Assembly: GCA_021199395.1 (NCBI GenBank)
Contig: JAJQIE010000195.1
Span: forward strand, 1 to 12,469
Direction of reading: 5' to 3'
DNA length: 12,469 bases
Origin: Lachnospiraceae bacterium
GTDB lineage: Bacteria; Bacillota; Clostridia; Lachnospirales; Lachnospiraceae
A program made the translations under genes and the position numbers. The notes under the pieces are model-generated. The model made no database searches, was not told the DNA's origin, and saw only the letters and a program-made list of their open reading frames with translations. Of the stretch, positions 6,948-12,469 are shown piece after piece (the stretch's first letter is position 1; the number at the start of each line of letters is the position of its first letter).

Positions 6948-6977
6948 AGAATACACCAACAGACGGGTATTCGTCAA
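6948..6977 (-). promoter_or_regulatory. Candidate sigma-70-type promoter for the AEC gene
   Basis: On the minus strand TTGACG (6977-6972) and TATTCT (6953-6948) are separated by 18 bases. The -35 box matches 5 of 6 and the -10 box 4 of 6 consensus positions. A leader of about 40 bases would precede the ATG at 6900. Confidence 0.5.
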
Positions 6978-7126
6978 GCCGTAGATGTAAAGAAATCTGC
7001 CTGTCGCCTGCTGTAGATGCCAGAGGCTATTTACAGCCTGGCCTGGGTGTGGCCTGAAACATCTGACGTATTTGTCTGATAGAAAACCTTATAGTACCAA
7101 AGTTATAAACTTATGAGGAGAGAACT

Positions 7127-7795
7127 ATGAAACGAATCATATTGGCGTCCGGCTCACCGCGCAGGCGAGAGCTTCTGGCGCAGACCGGGCTGGAATTTGA
7201 GGTGATTCCGGGAGAAATAGATGAGGATGGCGTAATAAAATCGCTGTCGGAGCGAATGGGAATGGAAGGAGCTTCTGAACGTTCTGAACGACGGCAGGAG
7301 CGATCCGGAGATGCGAATCGGCTGCAAAGTGCCTCACCGTGCGATTATCCGGCGGAGGTCGTCAAGGCTCTCTCGCTTAGCAAAGCGAAAGCGGTCGCGG
7401 CACAGATCCCGGCGGGAATTATCATTGGATCGGATACGATCGTGTGGGATCATGAGATTATGGGAAAACCATCCGATCGCGCGGACGCTTATCGGATGCT
7501 CCGGCAGCTTCAGGGCAGGACACATTCAGTCTTTACCGGGGTTACCGTGCTTGTAAAAGATGAGGCAGGCACAAAGGAGCATGTATTTTTCTGTGAAACA
7601 AAGGTAGAGGTTTATCCGATGACGGAGCAGGAGACGGAAGCCTATCTGAATACCGGAGAGCCGATGGATAAGGCGGGCGCTTACGGCATCCAGGGGAAAT
7701 TCGGTCTTTGGGTAAAAGGGATAGAGGGCGATTATAACAGCGTCGTCGGCCTGCCGCTTTCCGCTCTCTGGCAGGTGCTGAAGGAATATGTCTAG
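7127..7795 (+). CDS. maf: Maf-family nucleoside triphosphate pyrophosphatase with an extra polar loop
   Basis: The protein has 222 residues; GAGGAG ends 7 bases before the ATG. It opens with the Maf signature LASGSPRRRELL (residues 6-17). It continues with a GSDTIVWD segment (101-108), which carries the expected catalytic acid, then a MGKPSD loop and a C-terminal GAYGIQG motif. Maf proteins hydrolyse non-canonical or pyrimidine nucleoside triphosphates to the monophosphate plus pyrophosphate and are linked to house-cleaning and cell division control. Typical members have about 190-200 residues. The surplus lies at about residues 39-75, a Ser/Glu/Arg-rich loop containing a SER-SER tandem repeat. 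Whether it is a dTTP/UTP-type or a 7-methyl-GTP-type enzyme cannot be decided here. Its stop overlaps that of truA. Confidence 0.92.
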   Translation: MKRIILASGSPRRRELLAQTGLEFEVIPGEIDEDGVIKSLSERMGMEGASERSERRQERSGDANRLQSASPCDYPAEVVKALSLSKAKAVAAQIPAGIIIGSDTIVWDHEIMGKPSDRADAYRMLRQLQGRTHSVFTGVTVLVKDEAGTKEHVFFCETKVEVYPMTEQETEAYLNTGEPMDKAGAYGIQGKFGLWVKGIEGDYNSVVGLPLSALWQVLKEYV

Positions 7796-8550
7796 TGGTC
7801 CGTATCGTAATACACATCTACGAGAAACAGAGCCTGCGGCGGCGCTGTGAATCCTGCGAGGGAGCGGTCGCGGCCCTCCAGAATCAGAGGAATCTGTGAG
7901 GGAAGCATATCGCCGCTGCCGATTTCAATCAGCGTCCCGGTCAGGATCCGGACCATGTGCTGCAGAAATCCATCGCCATGATAGCGAATGGACAGGATGC
8001 CGTCGCTCAGGTCAAAATCAATGCTGTAAATCGTGCGTACCGTAGATTTTTTCATCTGACGGTTGGAGCAGAAGCTGCGGAAATCATGCGTCCCGGTCAG
8101 ATATTCGGCGGCTTCCTGCATACGCGGAAGATTCAGCGGCTCATTGACCCGATACAGATACTTCCGGTCGAAAACACGGGCAATCTCACCGCAGTCAATC
8201 CGGTATTCATAGAGCTTTCCGGTGGCATTCAGCCTTGCGTGGAATCGTTCTTCTACCTTCTGAACGGACAGGACGCGGATGTCCGCAGGGAGATAAGCGT
8301 TAAAATAGTCCTGGATTTCCTGGCACGAATACCGCGACAGGATTCGCGGGATCCGGTAATTCGCGACCTGATGGAGCGCATGAACGCCTGCGTCCGTTCT
8401 TCCGGAACCGTTCAGGTCGATCGGTTCACCGTAAAGACGTTCGAGAATGCTTTCCAGCTTTTCCTGAATGGTATCCGGCGTGTTGCCCTGCCGCTGCCAT
8501 CCGTTGTATCTGGAGCCGTCATATTGAAGAATGATTCCAAAATTTGCCAT
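7792..8550 (-). CDS. truA: tRNA pseudouridine synthase A
   Basis: The protein has 252 residues from the minus-strand ATG at 8550, with GAGGAGGAAAG just upstream; a longer in-frame extension to 8706 lacks such a site and overlaps the preceding gene. The N-terminus ANFGIILQYDGSRYNGWQRQ is typical. The catalytic motif GRTDAGVHA places the nucleophile at Asp53, equivalent to Asp60 of the E. coli enzyme. TruA converts uridines 38-40 of the anticodon stem-loop to pseudouridine in the cytoplasm. Length is normal. It lies 64 bases downstream of the split membrane-protein gene on the same strand and may share its transcript. It converges on maf with a 4-base overlap of stop codons. Confidence 0.96.
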   Translation of the reverse strand: MANFGIILQYDGSRYNGWQRQGNTPDTIQEKLESILERLYGEPIDLNGSGRTDAGVHALHQVANYRIPRILSRYSCQEIQDYFNAYLPADIRVLSVQKVEERFHARLNATGKLYEYRIDCGEIARVFDRKYLYRVNEPLNLPRMQEAAEYLTGTHDFRSFCSNRQMKKSTVRTIYSIDFDLSDGILSIRYHGDGFLQHMVRILTGTLIEIGSGDMLPSQIPLILEGRDRSLAGFTAPPQALFLVDVYYDTDH

Positions 8551-8614
8551 TTTTCTTTCCTCCTCGCTTTTGATATCATTGCGGTACCGGCAGACTGGAA
8601 GCCCGTATCGAAGG

Positions 8615-9502
8615 TCAGGAATCCATCCGGTATATATCAAATGCTCCGATAGAGGTGGCCAGTGAATAGCCTGCTTTTGTGTAATAATCACCCATTCCGG
8701 CGTCACACTGCATGATAATGTAGCTGACGCTGTATTTTTTTGCCGCTTTTTTGAAAATGTCTGTGTCCGCCTCTACCTGAAAGCGCGACACGAGAGACAG
8801 GATTTGCAGCGAGGATGCGGAGCTTATCGCTTCCTGAACAGCCTCCTCGTCCTCCAGATTGGGGCTGTAGGTAAGCATATCGCTGCGGCGCAGGGCGCTT
8901 TCGATGGATGGATCGTATTCGCGCAGCTCAAGAAGCGCGGTGTCAGAATAAAGAGCGACCTTTTCCAGACCGTTTTCGGCGGAATCCTCTTCCAGAAAAT
9001 CGGAGATCGCAATGAGCGTATTGTCCACTTTGTATATATTCTGCAGTCTGTGCAGATGTGGAATCACAGGAGCTCCTGCCAGAATGATAAATACAACAAT
9101 GCAGGCCGCAGCGGCCAGACGCCGGACATAATTGCTTCGTTTTTGCCGTGTCGTTGGCGCCGGAGGACTGGTCAGGTAGCTTTTTCTGGGAGCGATGGTG
9201 CAGACGGAAGCAAAGACATATGCCAGCACCAGATTGACCGGCATCAGCCAGAAAATACGCCGGATCCGGCTGGTAAGGCTGATCAGCTCGGCAACCGGAA
9301 CGATCAGGAACGGATTGAAGACAGTGACGGCCATAAACGCAAACGGATAGACAAAAGCAGCGTTCAGAAATTTATGCCCGATCACAAAAAAACACACAAT
9401 GCAAGCAAAATACGCCAGCACAAACCATTCAATGCCGTCGATCGCGGATCGAAATGCGTCAAAGAGAAATACAATATCTGAAATCTGAAAAAATCGTCCC
9501 AT
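8615..9502 (-). CDS. C-terminal half of an interrupted DUF6077-type membrane protein
   Basis: The frame from the ATG at 9502 gives 295 residues. About four membrane spans occur in residues 25-150, including VYPFAFMAVTVFNPFLIVP and a RIRRIFWLMPVNLVLAY segment. A soluble C-terminal domain of about 145 residues follows, with LLELREYDPSI and SYIIMQCDAG. It begins abruptly and lies exactly in phase with the upstream half at 9620-10690. Cutting one 147-bp unit bounded by AAAAAATC (9488-9495 and 9635-9642) joins the two as TKHR-FF-QISDIV. The ATG at 9502 and the first residues would then come from inserted sequence, and its ribosome binding site is weak. Family naming rests on remembered motifs, so DUF6077 is tentative; function is unknown. 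Confidence 0.65.
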   Translation of the reverse strand: MGRFFQISDIVFLFDAFRSAIDGIEWFVLAYFACIVCFFVIGHKFLNAAFVYPFAFMAVTVFNPFLIVPVAELISLTSRIRRIFWLMPVNLVLAYVFASVCTIAPRKSYLTSPPAPTTRQKRSNYVRRLAAAACIVVFIILAGAPVIPHLHRLQNIYKVDNTLIAISDFLEEDSAENGLEKVALYSDTALLELREYDPSIESALRRSDMLTYSPNLEDEEAVQEAISSASSLQILSLVSRFQVEADTDIFKKAAKKYSVSYIIMQCDAGMGDYYTKAGYSLATSIGAFDIYRMDS

Positions 9503-9642
9503 CTATATTACCTGCTTTCCTGCTCAGACTTATGGGAAACGACATTAGTCGTTTCCGGGCGCAGCGGTTTTTTGCGGCGCGAGTGACACAATCCGGATCT
9601 GTTATTTTGCAACGGTTCGTTACGATGTATATATAAAAAATC
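9488..9642. mobile_element. Putative small non-autonomous insertion (about 139 bp) with 8-bp direct repeats
   Basis: AAAAAATC occurs at 9488-9495 and 9635-9642, bracketing 139 bases that contain several stops in the broken gene's frame. The repeats are 147 bases apart (49 codons) and in the same codon phase, so excision restores the reading frame. Inside lies a dyad, GGAAACGAC (9535-9543) with GTCGTTTCC (9548-9556), the same arms found at 1009-1030. No clear terminal inverted repeats were found, only a weak CATC-like similarity at the ends. The A-rich repeats could partly be chance. Confidence 0.5.
9535..9556. repeat. GGAAACGAC/GTCGTTTCC dyad, copy 2
   Basis: Arms of 9 bases (9535-9543 and 9548-9556) surround an ATTA centre. 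The arms are identical to those of the dyad at 1009-1030. It lies inside the insertion that splits the membrane-protein gene. Confidence 0.65.
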
Positions 9643-10690
9643 TGTGTTTCGTCAAAAGGTAGGCTGCCGCCATGATCGTGCAGGGGATCAGAAGCACCAG
9701 CAGCCGTAAAAATACAGAAAGCTTTTTTTCCCGCAGGGAGAGCGGCAGATAAAACGCGCTGATCTCAAACGGAACCATGTAGATAGAGGACATATTCAGC
9801 CCGAAGGAGCCGAGAATGACCAGAAAAGAGCATGTCCACCAGATCCGCGACTGATAATCTGAGATCGTCCGGAAAAAGAAAAGCAGCAGTGCGGGAAGAA
9901 TCAGCGCAGCCAGGATCGTTTTTCCCTCAGAGGGTCTTACGATCAGGAATTCCGCCGCCGTGTACAGGTTAAAGCTGTAAAAGTTCAAGAGCGTCAGGAA
10001 AACGGTCATAAGCAGGCTTTTTACCCGATTTCCATGAAAGAGCACAAGTCCCAGCTCCCATGCGATCAGGTTATACAGCACTACGACAACGGAAGCCATT
10101 ATGGTAAGATTCTCAACCAGTGGATGAAGCCCGAAAATCTGACACATGACGGCAGTATGATTCTGGTAGGTTTCCAGCAGATACTCTGTGTTCAGGTATT
10201 TGAGGATTCTGCCGGTATAAGGATCGTACTGGCTGATCGTATTCGTATAGAGGGACGTGGAAGCATCTCCGATATAATAGGACTGATCCCAGAGCGCGTA
10301 GCTCTCACCATTCAGATTGACCAGAACAAGCTGAATCAGGATGAGAAATACAAAAAAAAGAAAAATATATTTGTGTGTTCCCGCCAGGCTGGCTTTTCGG
10401 GCAGCAAGCTCTTTGCGCCACTGATTGCGCTGAGAAAAAAGCCAGAGCAGTAAAATCAGCAAAAGAATAACCCGCCAGATCCGGGAGAGAGTGGACAGCG
10501 GCTGAAGAGTGATTTTCAGCGGAAGCGTAACTGCGCTGAACAGAAAAAAATAGCAGAAAAAGCCCAGAATAGCAGTGAGAGGAAGCGAGGCGGAAACGGC
10601 GGGGAGCCGCTTTGCGACAAGCGAACCTGTCATATAATAAAAGCAAAGATAAAGCAGGATAAGTCCTGCGTAATATACATATTGCAGCAT
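9620..10690 (-). CDS. N-terminal half of an interrupted DUF6077-type membrane protein
   Basis: The protein has 356 residues from the minus-strand ATG at 10690, which has AAGGAG about 9 bases upstream; an upstream in-frame ATG at 10741 has no such site. It has many membrane spans. A non-membrane stretch carries SYYIGDASTSLYTNTISQ (from about residue 137) and YDPYTGR (155-161), and an RPSEGKTILAA motif sits near 252-262. This pattern resembles large polytopic DUF6077 proteins of Lachnospiraceae, recalled from memory and not verified. The frame runs into TAA at 9620-9622, shortly after TKHRFF, where inserted DNA begins. Joined to the 295-residue half it would make a 642-residue protein. Function is unknown; the architecture recalls membrane glycosyltransferase-like proteins, but no catalytic residues were identified. 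Confidence 0.7.
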   Translation of the reverse strand: MLQYVYYAGLILLYLCFYYMTGSLVAKRLPAVSASLPLTAILGFFCYFFLFSAVTLPLKITLQPLSTLSRIWRVILLLILLLWLFSQRNQWRKELAARKASLAGTHKYIFLFFVFLILIQLVLVNLNGESYALWDQSYYIGDASTSLYTNTISQYDPYTGRILKYLNTEYLLETYQNHTAVMCQIFGLHPLVENLTIMASVVVVLYNLIAWELGLVLFHGNRVKSLLMTVFLTLLNFYSFNLYTAAEFLIVRPSEGKTILAALILPALLLFFFRTISDYQSRIWWTCSFLVILGSFGLNMSSIYMVPFEISAFYLPLSLREKKLSVFLRLLVLLIPCTIMAAAYLLTKHRFFIYTS

Positions 10691-10763
10691 GGCTGAACTC
10701 CTTAATAAACACGGGAAACACAGTCCCACCGTTCGAATCAAAAAATCAATACAAGGATATCAA

Positions 10764-10777
10764 TTTTCCATGGAAAA
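10764..10777. promoter_or_regulatory. 14-base perfect palindrome, possible operator
   Basis: TTTTCCA and TGGAAAA meet without a spacer. It lies between two copies of a TCGAATC-containing direct repeat in the divergent region, about 75 bases from the minus-strand gene start and about 80 before the lysR -35 box. Position is compatible with regulation of either gene, but chance cannot be excluded in AT-rich DNA. Confidence 0.3.
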
Positions 10778-10853
10778 ATCAAGGCAAATCATACCCTTTT
10801 GTCGCTCGAATCATAACATTGGGAAGAGTGTCGGCAAAATCCCCCTGGGAGGC

Positions 10854-10882
10854 TTGTGGCGGATGCTTTTTTCATTTATAAT
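10854..10882 (+). promoter_or_regulatory. Candidate sigma-70 promoter for the LysR-type regulator
   Basis: TTGTGG (10854-10859) and a perfect TATAAT (10877-10882) are separated by exactly 17 bases. Transcription would start near 10889, giving a leader of about 86 bases that includes the palindromic repeat at 10905-10953. Confidence 0.55.
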
Positions 10883-10904
10883 TCCTGTTTGAATGATTTA
10901 TATA

Positions 10905-10953
10905 GGAAACGACAGCGTAGACGCAAGGCTGCGAAGCAGCCATTCCATATGCG
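10905..10953. repeat. Composite palindromic repeat, copy in opposite orientation
   Basis: It starts with the half-site GGAAACGAC (10905-10913). It then has a hairpin, GGCTGC (10927-10932) with GCAGCC (10936-10941), and an outer CGCA/TGCG pair. Its 19 bases at 10935-10953 are the exact reverse complement of 965-983. Relative to the copy at 961-1030 it lacks the second dyad arm and the spacer, as if internally deleted. It ends 21 bases before the lysR start. Confidence 0.65.
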
Positions 10954-10974
10954 ACCGCGACAGGATGATATAAG

Positions 10975-11907
10975 ATGAACTATAAGAGAACGATAGATTT
11001 AAGACAGATTGAATGCTTTATGGCCTGTGTGCAGATGGGCTCCATCAGCAAAGCAGCCGAGGCGCTGCATATGGCGCAGCCAAGTGTCAGCAAGGCTGTG
11101 AAAGCGATGGAGGAATCACTGGGAATACAGCTTTTTAAACGGTATGCGAAGGGAATCCTTCTGACTCCTGAGGGGGAGGATGTTTATCAATACGCGAAAA
11201 AAATATCGGATAATCTCAAAGAAATGCAGGCGCTTCCTGTAAAAAGCAGAAAGGATACTCTGCGGTTTTCGAGCAATCCCAGCTCGTGGTTTGCGGATAC
11301 CTTTCTGGAATTTTACAGGACGCATCGGAAAGACGATCTGCATTACCAGATATATTCAGCGGGGACGCGTGAGATAGTACAGAGGCTGCAGGAGCGGATG
11401 GACGATGTTGGGTTTGTGTACGTGATAAAGAACCAGAAGGCCGCTTTTCAATATTATCTGACCAGAAGCTATCTGGAATTTATGCCTTTGACGGAAACGC
11501 TTGTGATGCTGTTTACGGGAGAAGGCGCAGATGGCTGTGCCGACGAACTATCAGAGCTGCGTCTGATTCAGCGCTTCCCGGATGAGTTTTCTCCGGATAA
11601 TTACTGGGATATTATAGATGAAAATGGTAATTCTGTGGAGAGCGCGGAAACAGTTGTGACAACGAACAGCGAGTATATCATGACGCGACTGCTGCAGGAA
11701 GGAGATCTTCAGAATATCAGCGCAGCTTATCTGACTCCGCATGGAACGGGCGCAGTCAGGGAAACCAGGTTAAATGGGCTGAAGGAAGATAAGATTATAT
11801 TTGGCTGTGTGAAGCGTCGGGGTGAGAAACTGACAGAGGGGACGGAGGAATTTGTGCGTTTTGTAGAAAGAAAGCTGAAAACAGGTAAACAAAGCTCTGA
11901 TAAGTAA
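10975..11907 (+). CDS. LysR-family transcriptional regulator
   Basis: The protein has 310 residues. The ATG at 10975 follows AGGATG with about 7 bases between. The N-terminal winged helix-turn-helix (about residues 8-66) shows the family pattern: DLRQIECFMACVQMGSISKA, then AAEALHMAQPSVSKAVKAME, then LGIQLFKRYAKGILLTPEG. The rest (about 90-300) is an effector-binding domain of periplasmic-binding-protein fold, more diverged than usual. LysR regulators bind DNA as tetramers and respond to small metabolites, often controlling a neighbouring gene. The substrate-binding protein gene downstream on the same strand is one possible target and the divergent membrane gene another; both are inferred from position. 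Length is typical. Confidence 0.92.
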   Translation: MNYKRTIDLRQIECFMACVQMGSISKAAEALHMAQPSVSKAVKAMEESLGIQLFKRYAKGILLTPEGEDVYQYAKKISDNLKEMQALPVKSRKDTLRFSSNPSSWFADTFLEFYRTHRKDDLHYQIYSAGTREIVQRLQERMDDVGFVYVIKNQKAAFQYYLTRSYLEFMPLTETLVMLFTGEGADGCADELSELRLIQRFPDEFSPDNYWDIIDENGNSVESAETVVTTNSEYIMTRLLQEGDLQNISAAYLTPHGTGAVRETRLNGLKEDKIIFGCVKRRGEKLTEGTEEFVRFVERKLKTGKQSSDK

Positions 11908-11968
11908 TCAGGAAAAACTGCACTTTTTCTGACGGACTGCCAGTCATGTATTGGGACTTATTTCCTGA

Positions 11969-12003
11969 AAGCTATGGATATCCATAAAAACATCGAATAG
12001 CTT
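11969..12003. repeat. Inverted repeat and palindrome after lysR
   Basis: AAGCTAT (11969-11975) pairs with ATAGCTT (11997-12003). Within and overlapping the left arm is a 14-base palindrome, TATGGATATCCATA (11973-11986). It starts about 60 bases after the lysR stop. The two folds are mutually exclusive. It may be a weak terminator or a protein site. Confidence 0.35.
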
Positions 12004-12021
12004 CATATCCCCCGGTGGGGC

Positions 12022-12050
12022 TTGTTCTGGATTTTTTTCGGATTTATACT
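12022..12050 (+). promoter_or_regulatory. Candidate sigma-70-type promoter for the substrate-binding protein gene
   Basis: TTGTTC (12022-12027) and TATACT (12045-12050) are separated by 17 bases. The -10 box matches 5 of 6 consensus positions and the -35 box 3 of 6. A leader of about 90 bases would carry the dyad at 12066-12090. Confidence 0.45.
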
Positions 12051-12065
12051 TTTTCAGAAAGATAT

Positions 12066-12090
12066 AGTAAACGACGTAAGTCGTTTTACT
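12066..12090. repeat. AAACGAC/GTCGTTT dyad in the substrate-binding protein leader
   Basis: AGTAAACGAC (12066-12075) faces GTCGTTTTACT (12080-12090) around a GTAA centre, with one bulged T. The core arms match the dyads at 1009-1030 and 9535-9556, and the ATATAGT prefix matches the repeat at 908-952. It lies just downstream of the predicted transcription start. Confidence 0.55.
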
Positions 12091-12148
12091 GAGAAACAGG
12101 CAGAACAAAAAGAAGATAAACTGGACTGGAAAACGGGGGAGATGACGG

Positions 12149-12469
12149 ATGGACAGAAAAACATTTAACAGGAAAGCATTTACAAAGCTGCTTATGACAG
12201 GGGCGCTGATCTCGGCGGTTGCCGCGGGATCGACTCTGATATCGCAGGCGTCCGGGCATATGGTATTCGGACAGACCCAGACCTACAGTTCACTGGATCC
12301 GAGCAATGAGTATGACGGCTGGATGATTGAGCGCGCGGGCGTCGGTGAGACACTGACAAAGCTGGATTCGTCCATGAACACGGTTGGCTGGCTGGCGGAG
12401 GACGACTATACGGTCTCCGAGGATGGGCTGACCTGGACATTCACGATTAAGGACGATGTATGTTTTTCC
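12149..12469 (+). CDS. ABC transporter substrate-binding protein, family 5, N-terminal part cut by window end
   Basis: The ATG at 12149 follows GGGGGAG with 7 bases between. The frame is open to the window end (107 codons). An N-terminal basic stretch and hydrophobic core (about residues 12-33) form a Sec signal peptide, with likely cleavage around SQASG (32-36). The mature part shows the family 5 (peptide/nickel/metallophore binding) opening: YSSLDPSNEYDGWMIE, then GVGETLTKLD, then WLAEDDYTVSEDGLTWTFTI. The YDGW and GVGETL motifs recall nickel or opine-metallophore binders, but oligopeptide binders cannot be excluded. No cysteine occurs before residue 105, so no lipobox is present, which is unusual for a Gram-positive binding protein. 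Permease and ATPase genes would be expected to the right of the window. Confidence 0.88.
   Translation, partial: MDRKTFNRKAFTKLLMTGALISAVAAGSTLISQASGHMVFGQTQTYSSLDPSNEYDGWMIERAGVGETLTKLDSSMNTVGWLAEDDYTVSEDGLTWTFTIKDDVCFS

Larger units (their letters stand above)
10691..10974. other. Divergent intergenic region between the split membrane gene and lysR
   Basis: This 284-base region holds a near-identical direct repeat, CGTTCGAATCA (10730-10740) and CGCTCGAATCA (10803-10813), with a 14-base palindrome between them. It also holds the lysR promoter (10854-10882) and a palindromic repeat copy (10905-10953). No gene is seen. The minus-strand promoter for the membrane gene was not recognised with confidence. 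Confidence 0.5.

Noticed and set aside
7957..8652. Plus-strand frame (231 codons) opposite truA
   Set aside because: truA is certain on the minus strand; this frame has no start signal and no recognisable motif.
8804..9481. Plus-strand frame (225 codons) opposite the C-terminal membrane-protein half
   Set aside because: Shadow frame; the minus-strand reading shows coherent membrane spans and in-phase continuity with its other half.
8615..10690. Two independent membrane-protein genes
   Set aside because: Considered, but the shared frame, the frame-restoring direct repeats and the abrupt start of the second half favour one interrupted gene. Not fully excluded.
12009..12038. Intrinsic terminator from CCCC/GGGG and a seven-T run
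   Set aside because: The stem has only four pairs and the T-run begins 11 bases after it; the region fits a promoter for the next gene better.

Overview
The window looks like a chromosome segment from an anaerobic Clostridia/Lachnospiraceae-type Firmicute. The grounds are strong purine-rich ribosome binding sites (GGAGG, AAGGAG), roughly balanced base composition, the uronate genes clustered with a TRAP transporter, a TruA gene next to a membrane protein of the DUF6077 type, and many short palindromic intergenic repeats. The taxon is inferred from gene content only.

Region 1 (1-5670, plus strand) is a hexuronate/aldonate catabolic cluster. It starts with the 3' end of a TRAP transporter large permease (DctM). 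A 369-bp palindrome-rich spacer follows. Next come a LarA-like (lactate racemase superfamily, DUF2088) protein, tagaturonate reductase (uxaB) and altronate dehydratase (uxaA). The expected flow is uptake of an acidic sugar, then tagaturonate to altronate to 2-keto-3-deoxygluconate. The LarA-like protein is the unassigned member and may be a nickel-dependent hydroxyacid epimerase feeding this route.

Region 2 (5670-8620) holds a 61-residue unrecognised protein (plus), a convergent AEC-family transporter (minus) with a recognisable promoter and an operator-like palindrome, a Maf nucleotide pyrophosphatase (plus) with an extra polar loop, and truA (minus). The maf and truA stop codons share one CTAG.

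Region 3 (8615-10690, minus) is a large membrane protein split into two in-phase halves by about 140 bp of non-coding, palindrome-bearing DNA. The insert is bounded by an 8-bp direct repeat. Removing one 147-bp unit restores an uninterrupted 642-residue frame. This is the best evidence in the window for a small mobile or repeat element.

Region 4 (10690-12469, plus) holds a LysR-family regulator with a good sigma-70 promoter, and the 5' end of a family 5 ABC substrate-binding protein that has a signal peptide but no lipobox cysteine.

A recurring theme is a dyad with AAACGAC and GTCGTTT arms. It occurs at about 1009-1030, 9535-9556 and 12066-12090, with a half-site at 10905-10913. A second block shared in opposite orientation accompanies the 961-1030 and 10905-10953 copies. 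No CRISPR array, tRNA, rRNA or transposase gene was seen. No convincing new multi-gene system is present; the strongest candidates for novelty are the LarA-like enzyme in a uronate operon and the dispersed palindromic repeat family.
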